This document shows positions 36,405-45,991 of a stretch of 64,000 nt of DNA, one piece after another. The stretch's first letter is position 1. Each line of letters begins with the position of its first letter. The notes under the pieces are model-generated. The model saw only the letters and a program-made list of their open reading frames with translations. It was not told the DNA's origin and did not search any database. Source of the stretch: Catalimonadaceae bacterium JC749 (GTDB taxonomy: Bacteria; Bacteroidota; Bacteroidia; Cytophagales; Cyclobacteriaceae); the NCBI GenBank assembly GCA_021730635.1, contig JAJNNC010000002.1, forward strand, positions 806,001 through 870,000, given 5' to 3'. A program made the position numbers and the translations under genes.

Positions 36405-36419
36405 ATGCCAATTTGGCAT
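36405..36419. promoter_or_regulatory. 15-bp palindrome upstream of lon
   Basis: ATGCCAA (36405-36411), T, TTGGCAT (36413-36419) is a perfect inverted repeat ending 13 bp before the lon start. The right half overlaps a weak -7-like CCAATTTG. A repressor at this site would block lon transcription or start. Confidence 0.5.
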
Positions 36420-36432
36420 GAAAAATTAACGT

Positions 36433-38898
36433 ATGAACGATTTACATATCATAGATTCTTTATTTTTAACCAACCTAGATGAAACTGATTCGGATGATCT
36501 GGTCCAACTTATTTCAGGAGAAGATGAAGATGAAACCATTGATGAAAAAGTGCCTGAAGACCTGGCTATCCTCCCTATTCGGAATACGGTCTTGTTCCCA
36601 GGGGTCGTTATTCCTATTACAGTGGGTAGAAAAAGGTCTATCCGATTAGTAAAAAACGCCTATAACCATGGCAATCGCATTATTGGTGTGGTTGCCCAAA
36701 GAGATAACAGTGCAGATGAGCCGGATCCGGAAGATATATATAAAGTGGGAACGGTAGCCAAGATTATCAAAATGTTGGTGTTGCCAGATGGTAATACCAC
36801 TATTATCATCCAGGGCAAGAAAAGATTCAAAATTACCTCATTTTTACAGGAAGACCCATACATCAAAGCCCAGATCAAACTGATTGAAGATAAATTTCCT
36901 TCCAAAAAGAATAATGAAATTCAGGCTATCTTCGCTTCTATCAAGGAAGCAGCCCGTAAAATACTAAAATTAAATCCTGAAATTCCCCAGGAAGCACAGG
37001 CAGCTTTGGACAATATTGAGAGTCCGAGCTTTCTGACCCATTTTTTGTCTTCTAACATCAATGCAGAGGTAGCCGACAAACAAAGGCTGCTGGAAACCAA
37101 TGATGGCCTGGCCAGAGCGAAGCTGTTGCTAGAATTTATGCTCAAGGATATTCAGATGATGGAAATCCGGCAGGAAATCCAGAGCAAAGTGCATTCTGAT
37201 ATAGACCAGCAGCAAAGGGACTATTTTCTCCGTCAACAGATGAAGATTCTGCAGGATGAACTGGGAGACGGAGGGCTGGATCAGGAAATTGAGAAAATGC
37301 GCATGCGGGGCGAGAAAAAACGCTGGTCCGAACCTGTCGCAAAACATTTTAATAAGGAGCTGGACAAACTGAGCCGGATGAACCCGGCAGCGGCTGAATA
37401 TCCTGTATCCTACAACTATGTGGAATTTCTGCTGGACCTGCCGTGGCAGGACTATACAAAAGACAATTTTGACCTGAAAAGAGCCAGAAAAATTCTGGAT
37501 AAAGATCATTATGGGTTAGAAAAAGTAAAGGAAAGGATTGTGGAATACCTGGCGGTCTTAAAGCTCAAAAAGGATATGAAAGGGCCGATTCTGTGCTTAT
37601 ACGGGCCTCCGGGTGTGGGAAAGACCTCCCTGGGAAGATCTATTGCCAAAGCCCTGGGACGGAAATATTGTCGTATGTCTTTGGGAGGGGTTAGCGATGA
37701 GGCAGAAATCAGAGGGCATAGGAAAACCTATGTGGGAGCCATGCCTGGTAAAATTATTCAGAATCTGAAAAAAGCTTCCAAAGCCAATCCGGTCTTTGTG
37801 CTGGACGAAATTGATAAAGTGCATTCTGACTTTCGGGGAGACCCCTCTTCTGCTTTGCTGGAAGTGTTGGACCCGGAGCAGAACGATACTTTTCTGGACA
37901 ATTACCTGGAAGTAGAGTATGACCTCTCCAATGTATTATTCATTGCCACAGCCAATACGCTGGATACCATTCACCCGGCTTTGCGTGATAGAATGGAAAT
38001 CATTGAAATCAACGGATATACCTTGGAAGAAAAGACGGAGATCGCCAAGACACATCTGATCCCTAAGCAGAAGAAAGAACATGGTCTGAAAGTCAAAGAT
38101 GTGACGCTGGATAAAAAGGCCATTGTGCGGGTGATCGAAGATTATACCCGGGAATCGGGGGTAAGAAATCTGGAGAGAAAGCTGGGCGCCATTGTTCGCC
38201 ACGTGGCGAAGTCTATTGCCATGGAAGAAGATTATCCGAAGAAGATAACTGAAAATGAGGTGATCAAAATTTTAGGATCTCCTGTTTTTGATAAAGAGAT
38301 CTATCAAGATCATGATAATATGCCGGGTGTGGTCATTGGGCTGGCCTGGACACAGGTGGGGGGAGAAATTTTGTTTGTGGAGTCCAGTGTGAGCCGGGGT
38401 AAAGGGAAACTGACACTTTCCGGACAGCTGGGCGATGTGATGAAAGAATCAGCGATGACAGCCCTTTCTTATCTGAAATCCAGTGCCGAAAGGCTAAATA
38501 TCCACTACAAGGTTTTTGATCACTATGACCTGCATGTGCATGTACCTGCGGGTGCCGTGCCCAAAGACGGACCCTCCGCGGGGATTACCATGCTTACCTC
38601 TATGGCTTCTGTGTTTACACAGCGTAAAGTGAGAAGCAGACTGGCCATGACCGGAGAAATTACCTTGCGGGGAAGGGTGATGCCAGTAGGAGGTATCAAA
38701 GAAAAAATCCTGGCAGCCCGTAGAGCGGGTGTTACCGATATTATTTTGTGTGCTAAAAACCGGAAAGATGTGGAAGAGATCAGTGAGCAGTACATCAAAA
38801 ATCTAAATATTCACTACGTTGACACGGTAGATCAGGTATTGGAAATCGCTCTTTTAAAAGAGAAGGTGAAGAATCCCATTGAGTTTGTGACGGAGTAA
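36433..38898 (+). CDS. lon: ATP-dependent protease Lon
   Basis: An 821-residue Lon protease that degrades misfolded and regulatory proteins in the cytoplasm. The N-terminal substrate-binding domain (about 45-250) begins with LAILPIRNTVLFPG. The AAA+ module has Walker A GPPGVGKT with Lys397 and Walker B VFVLDEIDK. The C-terminal serine protease domain carries the catalytic dyad Ser715 in PKDGPSAG and Lys756 in GGIKEK. An acidic extension of about 40 residues precedes the N-domain. The gene stands alone with a palindrome just before its start, and has a weak GC hairpin (38908-38933) after it. Confidence 0.97.
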   Translation: MNDLHIIDSLFLTNLDETDSDDLVQLISGEDEDETIDEKVPEDLAILPIRNTVLFPGVVIPITVGRKRSIRLVKNAYNHGNRIIGVVAQRDNSADEPDPEDIYKVGTVAKIIKMLVLPDGNTTIIIQGKKRFKITSFLQEDPYIKAQIKLIEDKFPSKKNNEIQAIFASIKEAARKILKLNPEIPQEAQAALDNIESPSFLTHFLSSNINAEVADKQRLLETNDGLARAKLLLEFMLKDIQMMEIRQEIQSKVHSDIDQQQRDYFLRQQMKILQDELGDGGLDQEIEKMRMRGEKKRWSEPVAKHFNKELDKLSRMNPAAAEYPVSYNYVEFLLDLPWQDYTKDNFDLKRARKILDKDHYGLEKVKERIVEYLAVLKLKKDMKGPILCLYGPPGVGKTSLGRSIAKALGRKYCRMSLGGVSDEAEIRGHRKTYVGAMPGKIIQNLKKASKANPVFVLDEIDKVHSDFRGDPSSALLEVLDPEQNDTFLDNYLEVEYDLSNVLFIATANTLDTIHPALRDRMEIIEINGYTLEEKTEIAKTHLIPKQKKEHGLKVKDVTLDKKAIVRVIEDYTRESGVRNLERKLGAIVRHVAKSIAMEEDYPKKITENEVIKILGSPVFDKEIYQDHDNMPGVVIGLAWTQVGGEILFVESSVSRGKGKLTLSGQLGDVMKESAMTALSYLKSSAERLNIHYKVFDHYDLHVHVPAGAVPKDGPSAGITMLTSMASVFTQRKVRSRLAMTGEITLRGRVMPVGGIKEKILAARRAGVTDIILCAKNRKDVEEISEQYIKNLNIHYVDTVDQVLEIALLKEKVKNPIEFVTE

Positions 38899-39073
38899 GC
38901 TTTGGAGGCCGCGATCGATAGTTTTTTTGCGGCTCTTATATTTTTAGTATAGGCTTAAGGATACATTATTTTTTCCTATTTTTAGTTGATATGGCAAAAA
39001 TTGCTAAATTACAGAATTGAATTTTTAGGATTTTTTTATCATTTTTTTGACTCCTGTTTTTAATGGCATACCT

Positions 39074-40804
39074 ATGAGCAAAAGGTTAAAGTCATGGCTA
39101 TTAGGCGTATCTTTATTTTTTGTCCTACTATTTATCCTGTTCCGCCTAATCATCTTTTTCTGGATCAATCCTATTGTAGGAAAAATATTAAAAGAGGCTG
39201 TCAGTGTATATTCAGATGGTCTATATCAGGTAGAGTACGACCATCTGAAAATCAAGCCTCTGGAAAAAACGCTTTACATTGAAAACTTTCAGCTTACTTT
39301 TGACAGTACCAGAATCGGAAAAGATACTTCATTTCGGAAAAACGTTTTTGTGAAAGCTTCAGCCAAAGAAATAGAACTGGCTGTGGATAATGTGAATGAA
39401 ATGATATTCCACCGTTATTTGGATATCAGGCAGCTTTTTCTGGAAGCCCCCCAGGTGTCCTTATACAATTATCGTGATTCCATAACGGAGAGTTCTCAAG
39501 AGCCCTTCAATGCTTTTCAGTTGATCAAAGATTACTTTGACTCTGTCCATGTGCAATATATCAATATTGAAGAGGCCGGCTTATCGACCCGCAATATCTC
39601 GGGCAAACCTTTCCGGGATTTTTCCCTCGAACATATCAATGCTTCTGTAATCAATCTGGTTGTAGACTCAGGCACCGTTTACAGGAATTTTGGCTATCCC
39701 AAAGCAGACCAGTTTACACTGATTGTAAAGAATCCTGAATACCTTCTCCCCGATAGTCTTTTTCATGTGTCGGCTGGTCAGGTTGCCTTTTATCCTATCC
39801 AAAACACGGTTGTGTTCAATAATTTTCAACTTTCTCCGCAATATGAGAAACACCAGTTTGCGCAAGCTACCGGATTTCAGCGCACCTGGATTCAGGGCGA
39901 TGTCACTGAATTGAAAATAAGCGGTATCAATCTACACCAGCTGATGGTTGATAATATGATCTCTGTGCAAAGAATGGCTGTGAACGAAGCAAATCTCCAT
40001 ATTTACAGAGACAGAAGCAGAAAATCAGGGAAGCACCAGGAAAGAAAACTGGTAAAAGAAGCCCTTCAAACAGTGAATGTACCCTTTTATTTTGATACGA
40101 TTACGGTAGCCAATGCTTCTGTGATCTACGAAGAGCAGGTTCCGCCAGCAGAGGTACCGGGAGAAGTCAGTTTTCGCCAGATATTTGCTTCCATATACCA
40201 TACCTCTAATGTAAAAAGCCTTTCTCAAAAAATTGAGGCCGATGTACAAACCTATTTTATGGGAAAAAGCCTGATGACACTCAAATTCGACTTTCCTATG
40301 GACAGTCCGGACAACTGGCACAGGATTACAGGCAGGCTGGATGCCATGCCCCTTAATACTTTGAACCAGATGCTGGAGCCTACCGCTTTTGCTTCCGTGC
40401 AGAGTGGCGAAGTTCATGCCTTGAACTTTGTGATTGAAGCCGATGACGAAAAGGCTGTCGGGAAAGTCAATTTTGAGTATTCAGACCTGAAAGTAGCCCT
40501 GCTCAACCAGAAAAAACCGGAAGAAGATCCCACGCTCAAACATAAGGTGGGTTCTCTCATTGCGAATTGGTTTGTCATCAAAGCCAATAATCCTCAGCAG
40601 GATCAACCTTTACGGGAAGGCACCATCTACTACCAGCGAAACAAAGAAGCTTCCATGTTTAGTTTTTGGTCAAGGGCCTTACTGTCCGGAATCAAAGTAA
40701 GTGTGGGTATGGAAAAAGATCCGGCAGATGCCAGTGCCTCTAAAAAAAGTGATGAGGAGAAAAAAGGAATCCTGAAAAAATTGTTGAAGAAAAAAAACAA
40801 ATAG
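39074..40804 (+). CDS. AsmA/DUF748-like membrane-anchored protein
   Basis: A 576-residue protein with one N-terminal membrane helix (about 8-32) and a long beta-rich periplasmic part. ATG 39074 is chosen over TTG 39047 because it places a basic n-region (MSKRLKSW) directly before the helix. The segment after the helix (VEYDHLKIKPLEKTLYIENF) resembles the first strands of AsmA-like lipid-transfer proteins. The C-terminus is lysine-rich. AsmA-like proteins bridge inner and outer membranes in phospholipid transport; the assignment is by pattern and moderate. It converges with the permease gene only 4 bp away. Confidence 0.6.
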   Translation: MSKRLKSWLLGVSLFFVLLFILFRLIIFFWINPIVGKILKEAVSVYSDGLYQVEYDHLKIKPLEKTLYIENFQLTFDSTRIGKDTSFRKNVFVKASAKEIELAVDNVNEMIFHRYLDIRQLFLEAPQVSLYNYRDSITESSQEPFNAFQLIKDYFDSVHVQYINIEEAGLSTRNISGKPFRDFSLEHINASVINLVVDSGTVYRNFGYPKADQFTLIVKNPEYLLPDSLFHVSAGQVAFYPIQNTVVFNNFQLSPQYEKHQFAQATGFQRTWIQGDVTELKISGINLHQLMVDNMISVQRMAVNEANLHIYRDRSRKSGKHQERKLVKEALQTVNVPFYFDTITVANASVIYEEQVPPAEVPGEVSFRQIFASIYHTSNVKSLSQKIEADVQTYFMGKSLMTLKFDFPMDSPDNWHRITGRLDAMPLNTLNQMLEPTAFASVQSGEVHALNFVIEADDEKAVGKVNFEYSDLKVALLNQKKPEEDPTLKHKVGSLIANWFVIKANNPQQDQPLREGTIYYQRNKEASMFSFWSRALLSGIKVSVGMEKDPADASASKKSDEEKKGILKKLLKKKNK

Positions 40805-40808
40805 CAGG

Positions 40809-41927
40809 TCAGGAGTTTATTCTTTGCCTTTGCTTTCTTATTACCTTTTTAACTTTTTTCCAGGTAAGGGCATGTTGTTCTGTGCCTTGGGTGCTCAACA
40901 GAAAAGCAAAGGGCTTGAGGGCTTCTACATGCTCACAGACAATCTTGAACATAGCCAGAAAAGGAAGAATGATAAACATACCGGGGATGCCCCAGAGCAA
41001 ACCTCCAAGGATGATAGTCAGAATTGTAAAGAAAGGATTGATCCGCACATTAGAACCGACTATGTTAGGGGTTAGGATGTTGTTCTCGATGAATTGTATG
41101 ATGATGAATAATAGGATGACCCCAAAGGCATAACGGGGTGAGTCTTCGGTAATAAGTGAAATAATCAGCGGAAAGGCGCCTCCGATGAGCGTGCCGAAAT
41201 AGGGAATGAAGTTCATCATGGCAGAAATAACGCCTAGCAGCAAGGCATACTGAATTCCCACAATAAGAAGCCCTATACTGTTCAGCACACACAATATCAG
41301 CACCACCATGGTGATACCACCCATATAATGTTTGGTGACTGAAGAGATGCCTTGTAGTATTTTTCGGGTAGCAGGATGTTTTTCCGTGGGGGTGATGCGC
41401 AGCAAAAATTCAGCGAATTTATTGCGGTAATACAAGAGGAAAAAAACATAGATAGGCATCAGCCCTATCTTGGTAATGGTGCTGGCAGTGGTGGTAAACG
41501 CTTCTTTGAAAAACACATCACCGGAAGCAAAAATCTGTGAGATGAAATTTTTTAGCCATTGATCCTGACGCTCTACAGAAACACCAAACTCCTGCTGTAT
41601 CGCCATTTCCATGTGCTTCAGATTTTCTAAAGCCTGTGCCTTCAGCTTGGGAAAATCCTGGACGAAAAAATTCAGTTGAGCATAAATAAAATAAACGGCA
41701 CCGGCTACTACTGCAATGCCAAAGATGATCGCTATCAGGTTGGCTAAGATTCTGGGAACCCCTTTGCTTTCTAGTAAACTGGACAAGGGATACAGCAAAA
41801 ATGCGAGTAGAATACCTGCAAACAGAGGTACCAGAAACGCCCTGGCTGCCGTTAAACTATAGACCAGTAAAATGAAGAACAGTAATACATAAGTAGCTTT
41901 GACGAGAAAAGAATCTTGCAGTTGCAT
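40809..41927 (-). CDS. AI-2E family (PerM-like) permease
   Basis: A 372-residue polytopic membrane protein. Hydrophobic helices occur at about 12-30, 35-52, 60-82, and five more after residue 150, with the long cytoplasmic or periplasmic segment near 85-145 typical of the family. The signature MMNFIPYFGTLIGGAFPLI and the C-terminal LGGLLWGIPGMFIILPF are characteristic. Members include AI-2 exporter TqsA and Na+/H+ exchangers; substrate is not predictable here. It is transcribed divergently from the symporter pair. Confidence 0.9.
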   Translation of the reverse strand: MQLQDSFLVKATYVLLFFILLVYSLTAARAFLVPLFAGILLAFLLYPLSSLLESKGVPRILANLIAIIFGIAVVAGAVYFIYAQLNFFVQDFPKLKAQALENLKHMEMAIQQEFGVSVERQDQWLKNFISQIFASGDVFFKEAFTTTASTITKIGLMPIYVFFLLYYRNKFAEFLLRITPTEKHPATRKILQGISSVTKHYMGGITMVVLILCVLNSIGLLIVGIQYALLLGVISAMMNFIPYFGTLIGGAFPLIISLITEDSPRYAFGVILLFIIIQFIENNILTPNIVGSNVRINPFFTILTIILGGLLWGIPGMFIILPFLAMFKIVCEHVEALKPFAFLLSTQGTEQHALTWKKVKKVIRKQRQRINS

Positions 41928-42009
41928 GAGGTTAAAAAATTATGTGACAGCTGAAAACGAATGCGTTCAATGGCCTGTTGACTCAGCTATATTGTATATT
42001 TTCCGGGGT

Positions 42010-42017
42010 TATGTTTG
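42010..42017 (+). promoter_or_regulatory. -7 box of the peptide-symporter operon
   Basis: TATGTTTG, exact match to TAnnTTTG, 57 bp before the 46-codon gene. A second match, TATTTTTG, is at 42048-42055, 19 bp before the same start, and could be used instead. Confidence 0.4.
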
Positions 42018-42074
42018 ATTTTATCCCTACGTTTTATTCAATTTATTTATTTTTGAAAAACTATACCAAAAAAC

Positions 42075-42215
42075 ATGGATAAAGATTACAACATTAACCC
42101 GAATGAAGATACGCCTCCCTTTTTTAAAAGCTGGAAAGGTATGTACTGGCTGGTCATTGGAAATCTCATTGCGATGGTTGCTTTGTTTTACTGGCTTACC
42201 CTGTATTATTCATGA
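42075..42215 (+). CDS. 46-residue single-pass membrane protein coupled to symporter
   Basis: This short gene encodes 46 residues with one membrane helix: an acidic polar N-terminus (MDKDYNINPNEDTPPFF), then a helix from about residue 24 to 45 ending LTLYYS. Its stop overlaps the symporter start as ATGA (42212-42215), so the two are translationally coupled. Small helix proteins directly upstream of a solute:sodium symporter are known as accessory subunits in some families, for example the DUF4212 subunit, but this one is shorter and I do not recognise a family. It probably assembles with the symporter. Confidence 0.72.
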   Translation: MDKDYNINPNEDTPPFFKSWKGMYWLVIGNLIAMVALFYWLTLYYS

Positions 42216-43903
42216 GTACGGCAGACTGGATTGTTCTTTTTGGTACTTTATTTTTAATAGTAGCTTATGGCGTTTACAAAACACGGGGCAGCCGGAACAT
42301 AGAAGGTTATTTCAAGGGAGACAACAGCATGAAATGGTGGACCGTGGGGCTTTCCGTTATGGCCACCCAGGCCAGTGCCATTACCTTTCTTTCTACCCCG
42401 GGTCAAGCCTATGAGGATGGCATGCGGTTCGTTCAGTTCTATTTTGGGTTACCACTTGCCATGGTCATTCTGTCTGTTACGGCCATCCCCATTTATTATC
42501 ATCTGAAAGTATATACAGCCTACGAATATCTGGAAAAGCGTTTTGATTTAAAAACGCGTACCCTGGCCGCCTTTCTTTTTCTGGTTCAGCGTGGATTAGG
42601 AGCAGGCATTACCATATATGCGCCGGCCATCGTGCTGTCTACTTTATTGGGATGGGATCTTTCGGCAACGTGTAGCTTCATTGGTATTTTGGTTATTATT
42701 TATACCGTTAGCGGAGGTACCAAAGCGGTGAGCAAGACGCAAAAATACCAGATGGCGGTGATGATGGGAGGTATGCTCGTCGCCGCCTTTGTGATCATTG
42801 ACCTTTTGCCTGAAGAAGTTTCTCTGGGCAATGCCCTGGATGTGGCCGGAAGTATGGGTAAATTCAATGTGGTGAATTTTTCTTTTGACTTTACAGACCG
42901 GTATAACTTCTGGTCTGGTATTACCGGAGGATTGTTTTTAGCCCTTTCCTACTTTGGTACCGACCAGTCGCAGGTTCAACGGTATTTATCGGCCAGGTCT
43001 ATCACGCAAAGCCGGTTAGGGCTACTGATGAATGGCTTGCTGAAAGTACCCATGCAATTTTTTATCTTGTTTGTAGGGGTGTTGGTCTTTGTTTTTTATC
43101 AGTTTTACCAGCCTCCTTTGTATTTCATAGAAGGAAATCTGGACAAAATCGAGCAGTCATCGTATGCCCGGGAGTGGCAGGCCCTGGAACAGCAGCATGC
43201 CGAGACCTTTGCCCTGAAAAAGCAGGAGATTCAAGGTTTTTTAAGGGCCAAGGAGCAAAATGATCAGCCTGCGATGGCTTCTCAAAAAGAAAAGGTAGAG
43301 CAGTTGAATCAGCAGGTAGCTGAAATTCATACCCAGGCTCAAACACTCGTCAGCCGTGCCGTGCCGGAGGCTGAAACCGAAGATACCGATTATGTTTTTC
43401 TTCATTTTGTGGTTACCAACTTTCCGGCCGGACTGGTAGGACTACTGCTGGCAGTCATTTTCTCTGCTGCTATGTCTTCTTCTGCGTCCGAATTAAATGC
43501 CCTGGCCTCTACCACTACCGTAGACTTGTATAAGCGATCGGTTAAGAAAGAAGGCAGCGAATTACATTATCTGTGGGCTTCCAAGTTTTTCACCTTATTA
43601 TGGGGTGTTATTGCGATGTTATTTGCCACTTTTGCTTCGCTGGCCGATAATCTGATAGAATTTGTAAATATTGTGGGTTCTATCTTTTATGGTACCATTT
43701 TAGGCATTTTCCTGGTTGCCTTTTATATCAGATATGTGCAAAGCAGGGCGGTTTTTATTGCGGCTATCTTATCGGAAGCGATTGTCATCTACCTGTTTTT
43801 TACAACCGATATCGGTTTTCTTTGGTTTAATGTGATTGGTTGTAGCTTGGTGGTAGCACTGGCTACGACGCTGCAATGGGTAATAGGCAGGAAAGCCCAG
43901 TAA
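42212..43903 (+). CDS. Solute:sodium symporter (SSS family) with coiled-coil insertion
   Basis: A 563-residue transporter with about 13 membrane helices. The SSS hallmarks are present: SVMATQASAITFLSTPGQAYEDG in helix 2 region, LSYFGTDQSQVQRYLSA, and SAAMSSSASELNALAST with its Na-site serines. Between two helices, residues about 302-391, lies a hydrophilic insertion rich in Gln, Glu and Lys (EWQALEQQHAETFALKKQE onward) predicted to be coiled coil. The substrate may be a sugar, an amino acid or another organic solute. It follows the 46-residue membrane protein with an ATGA overlap. Confidence 0.92.
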   Translation: MSTADWIVLFGTLFLIVAYGVYKTRGSRNIEGYFKGDNSMKWWTVGLSVMATQASAITFLSTPGQAYEDGMRFVQFYFGLPLAMVILSVTAIPIYYHLKVYTAYEYLEKRFDLKTRTLAAFLFLVQRGLGAGITIYAPAIVLSTLLGWDLSATCSFIGILVIIYTVSGGTKAVSKTQKYQMAVMMGGMLVAAFVIIDLLPEEVSLGNALDVAGSMGKFNVVNFSFDFTDRYNFWSGITGGLFLALSYFGTDQSQVQRYLSARSITQSRLGLLMNGLLKVPMQFFILFVGVLVFVFYQFYQPPLYFIEGNLDKIEQSSYAREWQALEQQHAETFALKKQEIQGFLRAKEQNDQPAMASQKEKVEQLNQQVAEIHTQAQTLVSRAVPEAETEDTDYVFLHFVVTNFPAGLVGLLLAVIFSAAMSSSASELNALASTTTVDLYKRSVKKEGSELHYLWASKFFTLLWGVIAMLFATFASLADNLIEFVNIVGSIFYGTILGIFLVAFYIRYVQSRAVFIAAILSEAIVIYLFFTTDIGFLWFNVIGCSLVVALATTLQWVIGRKAQ

Positions 43904-43972
43904 AAAGCCTGTCTGAAATGACTTTGTCAAGGAACAAAACCATGTCAGATGATGAAAAAAGGGGCATTCAGC

Positions 43973-44794
43973 TTATAATGCCAGGTGTTTGGATTGTACA
44001 GTCTGCCCAAAGAAAACACCGGCTTTGACGTCAAAATCTTCCGGGTATTCAGTGGTATAAAAGGCACATTGTCCGTTTTTACTGCACACCGCTTCTATTT
44101 CCGTATGGCGTTGCAGATAGTCTACCAGCCGGCTGGCAATAATTTCTCCCTGCGAAAGAACCGTGATATGAGGGGGGAGAAACTGTTGAATTTTATGCAG
44201 CAACAAAGGGTAATGAGTACATCCCAATACAATGGTATCAATTTCAGCAGACTGATCCAGCAACCTGCCGATGCTCTTTTTGATAAAATAATCAGCCCCG
44301 GGGCTGTCATGCTCGTTGCTTTCTACCAACGGCACCCACATAGGGCAGGCTTCCTGAAAAACTTGTACCTCCGGAAAAAATTTTTTGATTTCGATGGGGT
44401 AAGACCGAGAACCTACCGTACCGGCTGTGGCCAGTATCCCTACCTTCCCGCTGCGGGTAATCTTTCCAACAATCTCAGTGGTAGGGCGGATGACACCCAG
44501 GACACGGCACTCAGGTTGAATATAAGGCAGATCCCGTTCCTGTATAGTACGCAGGGCTTTCGCTGAAGCCGTGTTGCAGGCTAATATGACCAGGCGGCAC
44601 CCCATACCAAACAGATGCGTCACACATTCCAGGGTGTAATGATATACCGTTTCATAAGAGCGAATACCATAAGGGTTGCGGGCATTGTCGCCCAGATAAA
44701 GGTAATCGTATTGGGGGAGCTGTTTTACTATTTCTTTAAAGATGGTCAATCCTCCATATCCTGAATCAAACACACCAATAGGACCTGGCTTCAT
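43973..44794 (-). CDS. murI: Glutamate racemase
   Basis: A 273-residue enzyme that makes D-glutamate for peptidoglycan. The N-terminus IGVFDSGYGGLTI and the two catalytic cysteines, in LACNTASA and LGCTHYPLL, are intact. Length is standard. It is monocistronic on the reverse strand; the convergent symporter stop lies 69 bp away. The long ORF on the opposite strand (43985-44566) is a shadow. Confidence 0.96.
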   Translation of the reverse strand: MKPGPIGVFDSGYGGLTIFKEIVKQLPQYDYLYLGDNARNPYGIRSYETVYHYTLECVTHLFGMGCRLVILACNTASAKALRTIQERDLPYIQPECRVLGVIRPTTEIVGKITRSGKVGILATAGTVGSRSYPIEIKKFFPEVQVFQEACPMWVPLVESNEHDSPGADYFIKKSIGRLLDQSAEIDTIVLGCTHYPLLLHKIQQFLPPHITVLSQGEIIASRLVDYLQRHTEIEAVCSKNGQCAFYTTEYPEDFDVKAGVFFGQTVQSKHLAL

Positions 44795-44927
44795 ATATTT
44801 TGTTAGTAGTTTTAAATGTATCTGTGCCTCATGCGCTATACAACATCCCTTGAACTAGCAAAAAGCTTGCTGTTTTACAAAGCGATCATTCTTTAAAAAT
44901 GTTTTCTGATAGTATCCATCATTTTTC

Positions 44928-45950
44928 TTATGCCCATACTTTGGTTCCTTCTGTACAGTTTTGGCATATATCTATCTGGCTGCGGGAGTGTAGCAGCTGT
45001 TTTCTAAAATGATGATAAGCATCCCCATGCCATACTTCCCGGAAACTGTTTTGAGCGATGTTACCCAGGCTATGTTGTGCGTCTTTGTCAAAACAGCAGG
45101 GTACTACCTGTCCATCCCAGGTAATCACACAGGAATGCCACATCTTCCAGCAATGGTTAAGCAACGGATTCTTAATTGCATAAGTGCCGTCTTTTTGACG
45201 ATGATAGCGGGCATACTGCTCTTGTAGAGGTATGAGTGGAGAACCCTGCTGGTAATCATAGATCTGAGCCGTTTTCAGTAATACCTCGTCTACACCTAGT
45301 CGACGGGCCAGGGCTTTGACGTCTGCAATCTGATGTTCGTTGGGGCGTACCACCAAAAACTGGAAGATCACATGAGGAGTTCTGGATTTAAGGGCTTTCT
45401 TCCAGCGGATGATATTTTGGGTGCCTGCCAGCACCTTTTCCAGCTGGCCTCCTACCCGGTATTGCTCATACGTTTCCTGGGTAGTGCCGTCAATAGAAAT
45501 AATAAGGCGGTCCAGACCCGATGCTACTGTCTGTCGGGCTTGTGCATCGTGTAGAAAATGGGCGTTGGTAGAAGTAGCCGTATAAATGTTGCGCTCTGAG
45601 GCATACTGTATCAGCTCCAGCAGGCGGGGATGCAAGAAGGGTTCCCCCTGAAAATAAAAAAGAAGATACAAGAGGGTATCCTGCAACTCATCGATTATTT
45701 TTTTAAACAGAGCTTCCTGCATCATGCCTGTCGGACGGGTAAAAGAACGCAATCCGCTAGGGCATTCCGGGCAACGCAGGTTACAGGCTGTGGTCGGCTC
45801 GAAAGAAAGGCTGATGGGCAGACCCCGGTGAACGGGCTGGCCATTTCGTTGAGAACGATAATAGCTGGACAAGACACGCCAGGCATTTCTACTCCTTGTA
45901 GCATTGAGTTTGGATAAAAAGTTCAGCCTGTCGTGCAGCTTATTGTTCAT
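44928..45950 (-). CDS. Radical SAM/SPASM domain protein
   Basis: A 340-residue iron-sulfur enzyme. The radical SAM cluster motif CNLRCPEC (CxxxCxxC) is near residue 55, and the C-terminal SPASM-like region contributes further cysteines (CWKMWHSC, VVPCCFDK, DICQNC) for one or two auxiliary clusters. Such enzymes modify peptides, sugars or cofactors. No precursor peptide or maturation partner is next to it, so its substrate cannot be inferred. A -7 box on the other strand lies just upstream and serves the kinase direction. Confidence 0.88.
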   Translation of the reverse strand: MNNKLHDRLNFLSKLNATRSRNAWRVLSSYYRSQRNGQPVHRGLPISLSFEPTTACNLRCPECPSGLRSFTRPTGMMQEALFKKIIDELQDTLLYLLFYFQGEPFLHPRLLELIQYASERNIYTATSTNAHFLHDAQARQTVASGLDRLIISIDGTTQETYEQYRVGGQLEKVLAGTQNIIRWKKALKSRTPHVIFQFLVVRPNEHQIADVKALARRLGVDEVLLKTAQIYDYQQGSPLIPLQEQYARYHRQKDGTYAIKNPLLNHCWKMWHSCVITWDGQVVPCCFDKDAQHSLGNIAQNSFREVWHGDAYHHFRKQLLHSRSQIDICQNCTEGTKVWA

Positions 45951-45960
45951 AAAAATACTT

Positions 45961-45968
45961 TACTTTTG
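45961..45968 (+). promoter_or_regulatory. -7 box of the kinase-murQ operon
   Basis: TACTTTTG is an exact TAnnTTTG match. A TTG at 45943-45945 is 15 bp upstream, slightly short for -33. Transcription would start near 45975, giving a leader of about 135 bases before the kinase. Confidence 0.4.
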
Positions 45969-45991
45969 AAGATAAAATTAAAACAGTAAGC

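Noticed and set aside
38908-38933. Terminator after lon (GCCGC/GCGGC)
   Set aside because: The T-run lies in the loop, not after the stem, and the stem is only 5 bp.
43985-44566. Open frame of 193 codons opposite murI
   Set aside because: murI has both catalytic cysteines and full length; the overlapping frame has no recognisable protein features.
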